Source of the DNA: a bacterium
Lineage (GTDB): Bacteria; Hydrothermota; UBA3073; JACQXS01
Length of the DNA stretch: 36,014 bases
Direction: 5' to 3'
Assembly (NCBI GenBank): GCA_030605695.1
Contig: JAUWHX010000021.1
Coordinates: 1 to 36,014, forward strand
Part shown: positions 1 through 8,569 of the stretch, one piece after another
Position numbering within the stretch: the first letter of the stretch is position 1
Layout: the number at the start of each line of letters is the position of its first letter
Notes under the pieces: generated by a model
The model's input: only the letters and a program-made list of their open reading frames with translations
What the model was told of the DNA's origin: nothing
The model's database searches: none
Program-made: the position numbers and the translations under genes

Positions 1-285
1 TCCGAACATCTCGGAGAGGTATCCGAAAATGTCGGAGAAGTAGCCGAACATCTCGGAGAGATAGCCAAAAATGTCGGAGAAGTAGCCGAATATCTCGGAG
101 AGATAGCCGAGAATGTCGGAGATGTCTCCGAAAGTCTCGGAGAGGTAGCCAAACATCTCGGAGAGTTAACCGAAAGTTTAGGGGAAGCCAATTTTGGAGT
201 GTTTGAGCTTTGGGTAGATAAGAGCAGAAGCTCTCATCTACCCTCTATTTCCACTCAATTATTCTCACATCAAGAAAAGGTTTGA
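1..285 (+). CDS. C-terminal part of a heptad-repeat (coiled-coil-like) protein, 5' truncated by window edge
   Basis: Frame 1 is open from base 1 to TGA at 283-285; translates as SEHLGEV SENVGEV AEHLGEI AKNVGEV AEYLGEI AENVGDV SESLGEV AKHLGEL TESLGEA... (exact 21-bp/7-aa period). Not in the ORF track because it lacks a start in the window. Confidence 0.65.
   Translation, partial: SEHLGEVSENVGEVAEHLGEIAKNVGEVAEYLGEIAENVGDVSESLGEVAKHLGELTESLGEANFGVFELWVDKSRSSHLPSISTQLFSHQEKV
212..243. repeat. Palindrome GGGTAGATaAGAGC-agaa-GCTCTcATCTACCC inside the 3' end of the heptad-repeat CDS
   Basis: Arms complementary except one mismatch; encodes VDKSRSSHLP; related sequence at 5406-5432 encodes DESRESHLP. 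Confidence 0.7.
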
Positions 286-315
286 CATTTTAGATTTGCG
301 TGGCAAGAATATGGT

Positions 316-1200
316 GTGAGAATCACGGACGGTTCGGCTTCGCTCACCACAAGTGAGAGGTTTGGGAGGTTACTTCTTGTCCCGGCAATTCTACTTGTCG
401 GTTCAATTGCCTTTTACCCTATACTCCGGAATGCAATATTAAGTTTCTACAAGGTAGATATTTTATCCGGCATACCCCCCACATTTATCGGGTTTAAGAA
501 CTTTTCCACTCTCCTGCAGGATTCCCGTTTCTTGAAGTCCCTTGGGAATACTGCCTACTTTACTATTGTATCAGTGGTTATAGAATTTCTGCTTGGGCTT
601 GGGTTTGCTCTCCTTCTTAACAGGACATTTCGGGCAAGAAATCTTGTAAGAGCAACTGTTCTAATCCCCTGGGCTCTGCCAACTGCTGTGATGGCAATTG
701 GGTGGCGATGGATTTATAATGATGTTTATGGTGTCTTGAACGATATTCTGCTTAAACTTGGGATAATTTCAACTAAAATTGCCTGGCTTGGTAATCCACA
801 CACTGCAATGATGTGTGCGATATTTGCAGACGTGTGGAAATCTACACCATTTGTGGCACTAATCCTTCTTGCCGGATTACAGTCAATACCGAGAGAGTTA
901 TATGAGGCATCAGAATTGGACGGTGCAACAGAATGGAATAAGTTTAGACTCATAACTTTCCCTTTACTTTTGCCATCTATAGCATTAGCTTTGCTTTTCA
1001 GGACACTCCAGGCAATCGGGATATTTGACTTGATATGGGTACTGACAGGAGGAGGACCGGCAGGGACTACAGAGACAGTCTCTATCTATGTTTATAATTA
1101 TGCATACAGGTATTTAAGATTAGGATACGCATCCTCTGCTGTTACACTTACTTTCTTAATAATTTTAGTGATAGGTGCATTATGGTTAAGAAGAAAATAA
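316..1200 (+). CDS. Carbohydrate ABC transporter permease (MalF/UgpA type)
   Basis: 294 aa, multiple TM segments, EAA-type loop 'ELYEASELDGATEWNKFRLITFPLLLPSI'; GTG start. Confidence 0.9.
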   Translation: MRITDGSASLTTSERFGRLLLVPAILLVGSIAFYPILRNAILSFYKVDILSGIPPTFIGFKNFSTLLQDSRFLKSLGNTAYFTIVSVVIEFLLGLGFALLLNRTFRARNLVRATVLIPWALPTAVMAIGWRWIYNDVYGVLNDILLKLGIISTKIAWLGNPHTAMMCAIFADVWKSTPFVALILLAGLQSIPRELYEASELDGATEWNKFRLITFPLLLPSIALALLFRTLQAIGIFDLIWVLTGGGPAGTTETVSIYVYNYAYRYLRLGYASSAVTLTFLIILVIGALWLRRK

Positions 1201-2018
1201 AACTATTCGGGTTTTTTGTTCTTATTGTAATTGTTGTATTATTTTCTATTAGTCCGTTCCTGTGGCAAATCATTACTTCGCTCAAATCTAATGAGGAGAT
1301 TTTCTCATTGCCAATCTCTTACTTTCCACACAAAATAAACTTCAGAAGCTACATTGAAATATTTACCGAGAGACCCTTTGGGAGATATATCTTAAATAGT
1401 CTTTTCGTAGCGTCTTGTGCTACCTTACTTTGCGTGTTTGTTAGTTCACTTGCCGCATACGCTATCGCAAGAATAAAAATAAAAGGAGGAAGCAAGTTCT
1501 TGATTGTTGTGCTTGTAGTAGCGTTTTTCCCTCAAATAATATATCTAATCCCACTTTATGAGTTATTCGGGGTGTTGGGATTATTTAATAACCCAATTGC
1601 TTTAATATTACCTTATGCGACTATCAATCTGCCTTTTGGGATTTGGGTTCTTACCAGCTTTTTCAAGCAAATTCCAAAGGAGATAGAAGATGCGGCAAAG
1701 GTGGATGGATTTTCTCGGGGCAAGGTTCTCTTTCGCATAATTTTACCACTTTCAGCACCTGCTCTGGCTACTACAGCTATACTTGTATTTATCTTGTGCT
1801 GGAACGAATTCCTTTTCGCTCTCACATTTATGGTAAAAGATTTGGCAAGAACTGTCCCAGTAGGAATTGCTATGCTATCAGGAGCAAGTATGTATGAAAT
1901 CCCTTGGGATAAAATCTCTGCTGCAACTGTGATTACCACACTCCCTCTTGTTATAATAACTATACTTTTCCAGCGACGGATTGTTGAGGGACTGACAGCA
2001 GGAGCAGTGAAAGGATAA
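1182..2018 (+). CDS. Carbohydrate ABC transporter permease (MalG/UgpE type)
   Basis: 278 aa, EAA loop 'EIEDAAKVDGFSRGKVLFRIILPLSAPALA'; start overlaps previous gene by 19 nt. Confidence 0.92.
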   Translation: MVKKKIKLFGFFVLIVIVVLFSISPFLWQIITSLKSNEEIFSLPISYFPHKINFRSYIEIFTERPFGRYILNSLFVASCATLLCVFVSSLAAYAIARIKIKGGSKFLIVVLVVAFFPQIIYLIPLYELFGVLGLFNNPIALILPYATINLPFGIWVLTSFFKQIPKEIEDAAKVDGFSRGKVLFRIILPLSAPALATTAILVFILCWNEFLFALTFMVKDLARTVPVGIAMLSGASMYEIPWDKISAATVITTLPLVIITILFQRRIVEGLTAGAVKG

Positions 2019-2100
2019 TTCAAAATTAGAAATTAATAGAAACTTGTAGAAACTGATGGAAACTTTTCGTATTCTCTGTAAACTCTGTGGTTAGATAAAA

Positions 2101-3171
2101 ATGGCAGAAGTTGTGTGCAAAAACCTTTTAAAAGTATTCGGCAAAAAAGCAGTCGCAGTAGATAAAGTCTCCTTTAAAGTAAAAGACGGTGAGTTTCTTA
2201 CACTCCTCGGACCTTCAGGATGTGGCAAGACAACTATATTGAGACTTGTCGCAGGACTGGAAACACCGGATTCAGGCAATATCTCTATAGACGGCAAACT
2301 TGTAAATGACCTCTCACCAAGCAAGAGAGACATTGCTATGGTGTTCCAAAGCTATGCTCTCTACCCGCATATGAATGTATTTAAGAATATGGGAATACCC
2401 TTGAAAATCAGGAAGTTGAATAAAGATGAGATTACAGAAAAAGTCTCTACTTCTGCGAAACTACTTGGAATCAGTGATTTGCTCCAGAGGATGCCAAAAG
2501 AATTATCAGGTGGACAACGACAGAGAGTTGCTTTGGGCAGAGCAATCGTCAGGGAGCCAAAGGTATTTTTATTAGATGAGCCGCTCAGCAATCTCGATGC
2601 AATCCTGCGAGAAAAGACAAGGGGCGAGCTTAAAGAACTATTCTCAAGGATTGGAGGCACTGTAATTTATGTAACGCATGACCAGGTAGAAGCAATGACT
2701 ATGTCCGACAGGGTAGCAGTGATTAATCAAGGGAAAATCCAGCAAATAGGCACGCCATTAGAAATCTATAACTCACCAAAGAATGTTTTTGTAGCAAATT
2801 TCGTCGGAAGCCCAAGAATGAATCTTATCTCAGGTAAAGTTGAAGGAGAATGGTTCAGAGCTAGCAAATTTAGTTTAGAACTTCCGGATACAGTAGTGAG
2901 AGAGTTTATCTCTCGCGAGAAGATAACTATAGGCATCCGACCTGAGGATATTTATATTGACAATTCGCCCCTTATGGATTATCCTGCAATAGTGAACCTT
3001 ATAGAGCCACTTGGAGCACAGACTCTTATCTTTGTCAAATTGGAAGACATAAACATAAGATTAATCTCCAAATCCGGAGTAAAAGTAGGAGAGAAAATTA
3101 ACATAAGATTTGACTTAAATAAAATCCATTTCTTTGATACCCAAACATCCGAGGCAATAGAAGCAAGATGA
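2101..3171 (+). CDS. Carbohydrate ABC transporter ATP-binding protein (MalK/UgpC type)
   Basis: Walker A GPSGCGKTT, signature LSGGQRQRVALGRA, Walker B VFLLDEPLSNLD, C-terminal TOBE-like region. Confidence 0.95.
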   Translation: MAEVVCKNLLKVFGKKAVAVDKVSFKVKDGEFLTLLGPSGCGKTTILRLVAGLETPDSGNISIDGKLVNDLSPSKRDIAMVFQSYALYPHMNVFKNMGIPLKIRKLNKDEITEKVSTSAKLLGISDLLQRMPKELSGGQRQRVALGRAIVREPKVFLLDEPLSNLDAILREKTRGELKELFSRIGGTVIYVTHDQVEAMTMSDRVAVINQGKIQQIGTPLEIYNSPKNVFVANFVGSPRMNLISGKVEGEWFRASKFSLELPDTVVREFISREKITIGIRPEDIYIDNSPLMDYPAIVNLIEPLGAQTLIFVKLEDINIRLISKSGVKVGEKINIRFDLNKIHFFDTQTSEAIEAR

Positions 3172-4451
3172 AAACACTGCATAAAATAATAATTGGTGAT
3201 TCAAGACAAATGAAAGAAGTCCGGAATGAATCTGTGCATCTTATCATTACCTCTCCACCTTATTGGCAATTAAAGGATTACGGAAATGGGAAACAGATAG
3301 GGTTTAATGATAGTTATGAGGAGTATATCAACAACCTTAATTTAGTTTGGAATGAATGTCGTAGAGTTCTGCATAAGGGTTGTCGCTTGTGCATCAATAT
3401 AGGTGACCAATTTGCTCGTTCAGTATATTATGGAAGATATAAAGTAATTCCAATAAGAACAGAAATAATCAAGTTCTGCGAGAGTGTTGGTTTTGATTAT
3501 ATGGGAGCTATCATCTGGCAGAAAGTTACTACTTGTCATACAACTGGTGGAGCTACAGTGATGGGTTCTTTCCCTTATCCAAGAAGTGGAATTCTCAAGT
3601 TAGATTATGAGTTTATTTTAATCTTTAAGAAATATGGAAATCCTCCAAAGGTAAGCAAAGAAATTAAGGAACTCTCAAAACTAACCAAAGAAGAATGGAA
3701 TCAATGCTTCACCGGGCACTGGAACTTTCCCGGTGAGAGACAAGATAAACATCTGGCAATGTTTCCTGAAGAACTACCGAAACGTCTTATTAAAATGTTC
3801 AGTTTTGTTGGTGATGCTGTGCTTGACCCATTCCTTGGTAGTGGGACAACATCCTTGACAGCTAAAAATCTGAGTAGAAACTCTGTGGGCTACGAAATAA
3901 ATGAGGAATTTTTGTCAATAATAAAAGAAAAACTTGGGATAGAACAAAGCACCCTTTTTCAGGATGCAAGTTTTGAAGTAATCAAACAGGAAGAGTCGAG
4001 GACAAACCTTAAGGAAGAGATTAAAAAAATGCCTTATATTTTCAAAGACCCGATAAGATTTGATAAAAAAGTTGACCCAAGAAAATTGAGATTCGGGTCA
4101 AAGATAGATAATTCTCATTCCGAAAGAGAAATATATTATAGCGTAAAGGAAATAATCTCTCCAGAGATATTGATTTTAAATAATGGATTAAAAATAAGAT
4201 TGTTGGGCGTAAAAGAGAACCCGGAGAAAAACGGAGAGGCAGTTCAATTTCTGAGAGAGAAAACACGTGGACAAAAAATATTTATGAGATTTGATACTAT
4301 AAAATATGATGAGAAAAATAACTTGCTTTGTTATCTCTATTTGTGGAACAAGACTTTTTTAAATGCTCATCTTGTTAAAAAAGATTTAACAGATGTAGAT
4401 ACCACAATGGATTATAAATACAAATCTAAATTTTTGGCTTACAGGGGGTAA
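3168..4451 (+). CDS. Beta-class DNA methyltransferase (TSPPYW; likely m4C) with C-terminal staphylococcal-nuclease-like domain
   Basis: Motif IV TSPPYW precedes motif I DPFLGSGTT; residues ~325-427 (VKEIISPEILILNNGLKIRLLGVKENPEKNGEAVQFLREK...LLCYLYLWNKTFLNAHLVKKDL) resemble the SNase/TNase fold; ATGA overlap with upstream ATPase gene. Confidence 0.85.
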   Translation: MKTLHKIIIGDSRQMKEVRNESVHLIITSPPYWQLKDYGNGKQIGFNDSYEEYINNLNLVWNECRRVLHKGCRLCINIGDQFARSVYYGRYKVIPIRTEIIKFCESVGFDYMGAIIWQKVTTCHTTGGATVMGSFPYPRSGILKLDYEFILIFKKYGNPPKVSKEIKELSKLTKEEWNQCFTGHWNFPGERQDKHLAMFPEELPKRLIKMFSFVGDAVLDPFLGSGTTSLTAKNLSRNSVGYEINEEFLSIIKEKLGIEQSTLFQDASFEVIKQEESRTNLKEEIKKMPYIFKDPIRFDKKVDPRKLRFGSKIDNSHSEREIYYSVKEIISPEILILNNGLKIRLLGVKENPEKNGEAVQFLREKTRGQKIFMRFDTIKYDEKNNLLCYLYLWNKTFLNAHLVKKDLTDVDTTMDYKYKSKFLAYRG

Positions 4452-4455
4452 AATA

Positions 4456-5085
4456 ATGGCAAAAGAGTGGATATTAAATCAAGCAATGAATCGGTGGGGA
4501 TTGAACAAGAAAAAATCTGTAGGACCTGTTTCAGAATTGATTAGAAAATGTGCTCCAAGGAAACTGAAAGATTGGGAGAAATACTACTACGAAAAGGCAT
4601 ATCCAAGAGAATATTTGGAAGAGCTTGGCAGAAAACTCTATGTGAAAATTACAGAAGTTATTCAATACGAAGTTACAGAAGTAACAGAAGAGGACTGTAT
4701 AAACTATCTCAAGGATGTAGTGATTAATAGAACTTTTGATGGGTATCAAACTGAGATTCAAACGATTTACGGTCAATTGCAGAATATTATTGGGGTGCCT
4801 ATAAAACCAGCACCAGATGAATGGGATAGACTCTACAATGTAGATTTCTTTATTGAAATAAATGGTAAACATCTTGGATTACAAATAAAACCTATTACTT
4901 TTGAGCATACCTTTGAAGATTATAAATTGAGAGAGATGCAGGAGACAACACACCTTAAATTTCAGAAAAAGTTTGGTGGTAAGGTTTTTATTGTCTTCTC
5001 TGTTAAAGTTGGAGATAAGAAGATGATAAAAAATACTGATGTAATAGAAGAAATTAGAAACGAGATTGAGAAACTGCGAAAATGA
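4456..5085 (+). CDS. Type II restriction endonuclease, MjaI-like (predicted CTAG)
   Basis: 209 aa; N-terminus MAKEWILNQAMNRWGLNKKKSVGPVSELIRKCAPRKLKDWEKYYYE recalled as MjaI-family; adjacent to cognate-type methyltransferase. Confidence 0.7.
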   Translation: MAKEWILNQAMNRWGLNKKKSVGPVSELIRKCAPRKLKDWEKYYYEKAYPREYLEELGRKLYVKITEVIQYEVTEVTEEDCINYLKDVVINRTFDGYQTEIQTIYGQLQNIIGVPIKPAPDEWDRLYNVDFFIEINGKHLGLQIKPITFEHTFEDYKLREMQETTHLKFQKKFGGKVFIVFSVKVGDKKMIKNTDVIEEIRNEIEKLRK

Positions 5086-6392
5086 AGAATATCTTACTCA
5101 TTGGTATTTTTCTATTGCTTTCTTGTGCGAGGGAGAGCAAGGTAAAGATTAGTGTGCTTATAGGGGCAGACCCTGGCGGTGGGTGGAGACAGATTGAACA
5201 AGAGTTTGAAAAGCAGAATCCAGATATTGATGTAAATATTATAGAAGGACCATCTGCAACCGATACTCGTGAGGATATGTATGCGAGCGCTTTTATAGCA
5301 AAGGATGCTACTTACGATGTGGTATATATGGACATTATTTGGGTGCCGAAATTCGCAAAAGCAGGCTGGATAATTCCATTGGATAGGAAATTCGCAAAAG
5401 AGAGAGATGAGAGCAGAGAATCTCATCTACCCGTGGGTTCAGAAGTTCAAGGGGTCAAAAGTTCAAGGGGTCAAGTGGTCGGGGGTTCAGAGAGAGAAAA
5501 AGAGTTCTTGCCCGGAGATATTGCAGGCTCAAAGTATAATGGTAAAATTTATAGAATACCCTTGCAATCAGATGCTGGTATTCTTTACTATCGTAAGGAC
5601 ATTTTGGAGAAAGCAGGATTAGAGCCACCAGAGACATGGGACGAGTTGGTAAATATTGCAAGAAAGCTACAAAATCCACCAGATTTATGGGGATTCACTT
5701 TTCAAGGTGACCAATACGAAGGACTCATTTGCAACTTCTTAGAGCTCGTATGGAGTGCTGGCGGGCAAATTATGAATGCCGAAGGAAATATACAGGTTGA
5801 CTCAAAGGAATGCCTTTCTGCACTTAAGTGGATGGCAAGTTTAGTTGGAGAAATCTCACCTCCAGGTGTTACTACTTATCAAGAAGAGGAGTCAAGACAT
5901 ATTTTCCAAGAGGGCAGATGTATCTTTCACCGCAATTGGCCTTATGTCTGGACATTAGCACAAAAGGAAGAGTCTCCGATTAAAGGGAAAGTTGGAATTA
6001 TCCCGATGGTTCACAAAAAGGGATACGAAAGTGCAGCTACTCAAGGGGGCTGGGGACTTGGGATTTCAAAGTTCTCAAAACACAAAGAAGAGGCATGGAA
6101 ATTTATAGAGTTCGCTACCTCAACTGAAGGGCAAAAAGTACTGCATCTAAAAAACGGATATATCCCTACAAGACACGAGCTCTTTAAAGACCCTGAAATT
6201 CTGAAGAAAAGCCCGCATTATGAACAATTGTATAGGATTCAACTTAAAGCAAGACCCAGACCTATGCATCCAAGATATAGCGAAATATCAGATGCCCTGC
6301 AAGTAGAGATTCATTCTGCTATCACAGGAATCAAGACCCCGGAACAGGCGTTGAAAGATGCACAGAAGAAAATTGAGAGTATTTTGGATTGA
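5082..6392 (+). CDS. Extracellular sugar-binding lipoprotein of ABC transporter
   Basis: Lipobox LLLSC, SBP family 1 motifs (YNGKIYRIPLQSDAGILYYRKDILEKAGLEPPETWDEL); ATGA overlap with endonuclease gene; contains a low-complexity insert. Confidence 0.9.
   Translation: MKNILLIGIFLLLSCARESKVKISVLIGADPGGGWRQIEQEFEKQNPDIDVNIIEGPSATDTREDMYASAFIAKDATYDVVYMDIIWVPKFAKAGWIIPLDRKFAKERDESRESHLPVGSEVQGVKSSRGQVVGGSEREKEFLPGDIAGSKYNGKIYRIPLQSDAGILYYRKDILEKAGLEPPETWDELVNIARKLQNPPDLWGFTFQGDQYEGLICNFLELVWSAGGQIMNAEGNIQVDSKECLSALKWMASLVGEISPPGVTTYQEEESRHIFQEGRCIFHRNWPYVWTLAQKEESPIKGKVGIIPMVHKKGYESAATQGGWGLGISKFSKHKEEAWKFIEFATSTEGQKVLHLKNGYIPTRHELFKDPEILKKSPHYEQLYRIQLKARPRPMHPRYSEISDALQVEIHSAITGIKTPEQALKDAQKKIESILD
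5406..5432. repeat. Palindromic element GATGAGA...TCTCATCTACCC within binding-protein CDS
   Basis: 7-bp arms GATGAGA/TCTCATC plus shared right flank with 212-243. Confidence 0.55.
5437..5492 (+). repeat. 8-bp tandem array (7 units, GTTCAAGG family) inside binding-protein CDS
   Basis: gttcagaa gttcaagg ggtcaaaa gttcaagg ggtcaagt ggtcgggg gttcagag, exact 8-bp register; encodes GSEVQGVKSSRGQVVGGSE. Confidence 0.85.
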
Positions 6393-6402
6393 AGTTAAAA
6401 GA

Positions 6403-6504
6403 ATCAACCACAAAGACCCAAAGGCACAAAGGTCACAAAGTTTTTATTAGGTTCTTTACTTCTTGGTGTTCTTTGTGTCTCCGTGACTTTGTGGTGAATA
6501 AAGA
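6403..6504. repeat. Intergenic inverted-repeat element built from CACAAAG units
   Basis: Left arm AACCACAAAGACCCAAAGGCACAAAGGTCACAAAG; right arm TTTGTGTCTCCGTGACTTTGTGGTG is the approximate reverse complement. Confidence 0.6.
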
Positions 6505-6648
6505 ACTTTAATTTTCGCATTTATTATGATTCCTATTCTTACTTACCACAAAGTAACGAATTTTGATGTCAGTGGAACCTGGGTTACTCCTCTTCAGTTT
6601 GAACAACAGATGCGATATTTATATAAAAGTGGATACACTACTGTAACA

Positions 6649-6888
6649 GTTCAAGAGTTCAGGAGTTCAAGAGTTCAAGGGTTTAAGGGTTCAAGAGGTC
6701 AAGGGTTTAAGGGGTCAAGGGTTCAAGGGTTTAAGGGGTCAAGAGGTCAAGGGTTCAAGAGTTCAAGAGGTCAAGGGGTCAAGGGTTCAAGAGTTCAAGG
6801 GTTCGAGGGTTCAAGGGTTCAAGAGTTCAAGGGGTCAAGGGTTCGAGGGTTCAAATGTTCGAGGGTTCAAGGGTTCAAGGGTTCGAGG
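6649..6888 (+). repeat. 30-unit perfect-register 8-bp array (GTTCAAGR / GGTCAAGR / GTTTAAGG / GTTCGAGG)
   Basis: Counted unit by unit: 30 consecutive 8-mers with no indel; encodes period-8 peptide SRVQGFKG. Confidence 0.95.
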
Positions 6889-7386
6889 GTCAAAACAAGT
6901 TCTCATTACTTTTGATGATGGATATGAGTCTTTCTATCAAAAGGCACTCCCAATCTTACTTAAATACGGATTCAGAGCCTTGATTTTTGTGGTAACCAAA
7001 TATATAGGTAAAGAAAATCTATGGGATGTAAACTTTGGGCACAAGGAACGGCATCTTAATTTAAAAGAGTTGCAGGAGCTTAAGAGATTGGGCTTTGTAA
7101 TTGGCTCTCATACAAGAAGTCATCCGGATCTCACACAAATCCCCATAAACAAAGCAAGAGAAGAGATACTTAACTCAAAGCTTGAGCTTGAAGATAAACT
7201 GGGCGAGGAAGTGCATTTTTTAAGCTATCCCTTTGGCAGATATAACAATGCAATTATTAAACTTTCATTAGAATCAGGATATAAGCTCTCGTTCACATCA
7301 AACCCATTAGTAAATGGAGAAGGAGTCCGAGGAAGAATGGGCGTATATATAATAGATGGGCTAACACATTTCAAAGCTAAGCTTCA

Positions 7387-7414
7387 AGTCCACAGTCCAC
7401 AGTCCACAGTCCAC
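7387..7414 (+). repeat. 7-bp tandem array AGTCCAC x4 inside deacetylase C-half
   Basis: Exact 7-bp register; encodes QVHSPQSTVHSH. Confidence 0.9.
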
Positions 7415-7545
7415 AGTCATTATAGTATGCCTTATCTGATAGAAGCAAGGAAGTGTCAGGTCATAAATTTCTTTTCTCGTGGGACCTGGATGTGGAAAAC
7501 TTTGAATCCCTTTTCAAGACCTTGCATCTAAAAGATAGTGTTTAG

Positions 7546-7645
7546 AAATAAACCACGAATGGCACGAATTTGACGAATAAACACGAATAAACATAAAAAC
7601 ATAAAAATATAAAATTCGTATTTTTCGTGTAATTCGTGTTCTAAT
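7546..7645. repeat. Intergenic inverted-repeat element built from CACGAAT units
   Basis: ACCACGAATGGCACGAATTTGACGAATAAACACGAA ... TTCGTATTTTTCGTGTAATTCGTGTT. Confidence 0.5.
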
Positions 7646-7658
7646 GAGGAGGTGAAAA

Positions 7659-8111
7659 ATGGAGAAAAAATATCATCCATTGGCTGAGTTTTCAAAGATT
7701 GAGGATATAGTGAACCGCACACTTGACCGCACATTATCAGGTGGACTTTTCCCTGATAGATGGAAAAAATTGGTAGGAGAAGAGATAATGCCTGCGTGTG
7801 ACCTCATTGATAGAGGAAATTATCTATTACTTAGAGCTGAAGTTCCCGGACTCAAAAAGGAAAATGTGGAAATCTCTGTAGATGAAACTTCTATCAGCTT
7901 AAAAGGAGAGATAACGCAGAGCAACGAAGAAAAAGGAGAAACTTATTACCGAAGTGAAAGAACTTATGGCTCTTTTTCGCGAGTGGTTGATTTGCCTGCT
8001 GAGGTAAATCCTAATCAAGTAGATGCAAGTATGAGTGATGGTATTCTTGAGGTCAAACTACCCAAAAAGAAAAGCTCCAAGGCAAAAAAGGTAGAAATTA
8101 AAGTCAAGTAG
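7659..8111 (+). CDS. Small heat shock protein, Hsp20/alpha-crystallin family
   Basis: RAEVPGLKKENVEISVDETSISLKGE...FSRVVDLPAEVNPNQVDASMSDGILEVKLPKK; GAGGAGGTG ribosome-binding site. Confidence 0.95.
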   Translation: MEKKYHPLAEFSKIEDIVNRTLDRTLSGGLFPDRWKKLVGEEIMPACDLIDRGNYLLLRAEVPGLKKENVEISVDETSISLKGEITQSNEEKGETYYRSERTYGSFSRVVDLPAEVNPNQVDASMSDGILEVKLPKKKSSKAKKVEIKVK

Positions 8112-8239
8112 GGGATTGAGAGATTAGAAGATTGAAGATTAACCACAGAGAACACAGAGAAAAAAGAAATCATAAAATAAAAAGACTTTTTAACCACAGA
8201 TGAACACGGATACACACAGATTGAAAGAGAAAGAGATTA

Positions 8240-8343
8240 GAAGATTTATCACGAAAGCACGAAATATTGTCCACAGGATCCGTATGGAGAAACACGAAAA
8301 ACTCTTTATAATTAAGTTAGAAGATTGCAGATTCATTGGTTCA
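8240..8343. repeat. Copy 1 of ~103-bp direct repeat flanking the 8570-9919 gene
   Basis: GAAGATTTATCACGAAAGCACGAAATATTGTCCACAGGATCCGTATGGAGAAACACGAAAAACTCTTTATAATTAAGTTAGAAGATTGCAGATTCATTGGTTCA; second copy at 10013-10114, one apparent 2-bp indel. Confidence 0.9.
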
Positions 8344-8506
8344 AAGGTTCAAGAGTTCAAGAGTTCAGGAGTTCAAGGGTTGAAGAGTTGAAGGGTTGAA
8401 GAGTTGAAGGGTTTAAGAGTTGAAGAGTTGAAGAGTTCAGGAGTTCAAGGGTTGAAGAGTTGAAGGGTTGAAGAGTTTAAGGGTTCAAAGGTTTAAAGGT
8501 TCAAGA
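8339..8506 (+). repeat. 21-unit intergenic 8-bp array (GTTCAAGR/GTTGAAGR/GTTTAAGR)
   Basis: Counted in exact 8-bp register. Confidence 0.92.
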
Positions 8507-8569
8507 TTAGTCGCTCGTGGAGTCTGCCCATACGGGTCTTGAGACGACAGACTTTATGAGCGGTTGAGT

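Larger units (their letters stand above)
6526..7531 (+). pseudogene. Polysaccharide deacetylase family protein, currently frameshifted across an 8-bp repeat array (pseudogene or phase-variable)
   Basis: N-half MIPILTYHKVTNFDVSGTWVTPLQFEQQMRYLYKSGYTTVTV in frame 1; C-half QVLITFDDGYESFYQKALPILLKYGFRALIFVV...IGSHTRSHPDLTQI in frame 2; junction is the array 6649-6888. Confidence 0.85.

Noticed and set aside
5407-5622. 71-aa alternative-frame ORF over the binding-protein insert
   Set aside because: Out of frame with a strongly supported CDS; open only because octamer arrays lack stops in several phases.
8200-8391. 63-aa ORF MNTDTHRLKEKEIRRF...
   Set aside because: Composed entirely of the 103-bp direct repeat and the start of an octamer array; no independent coding evidence.
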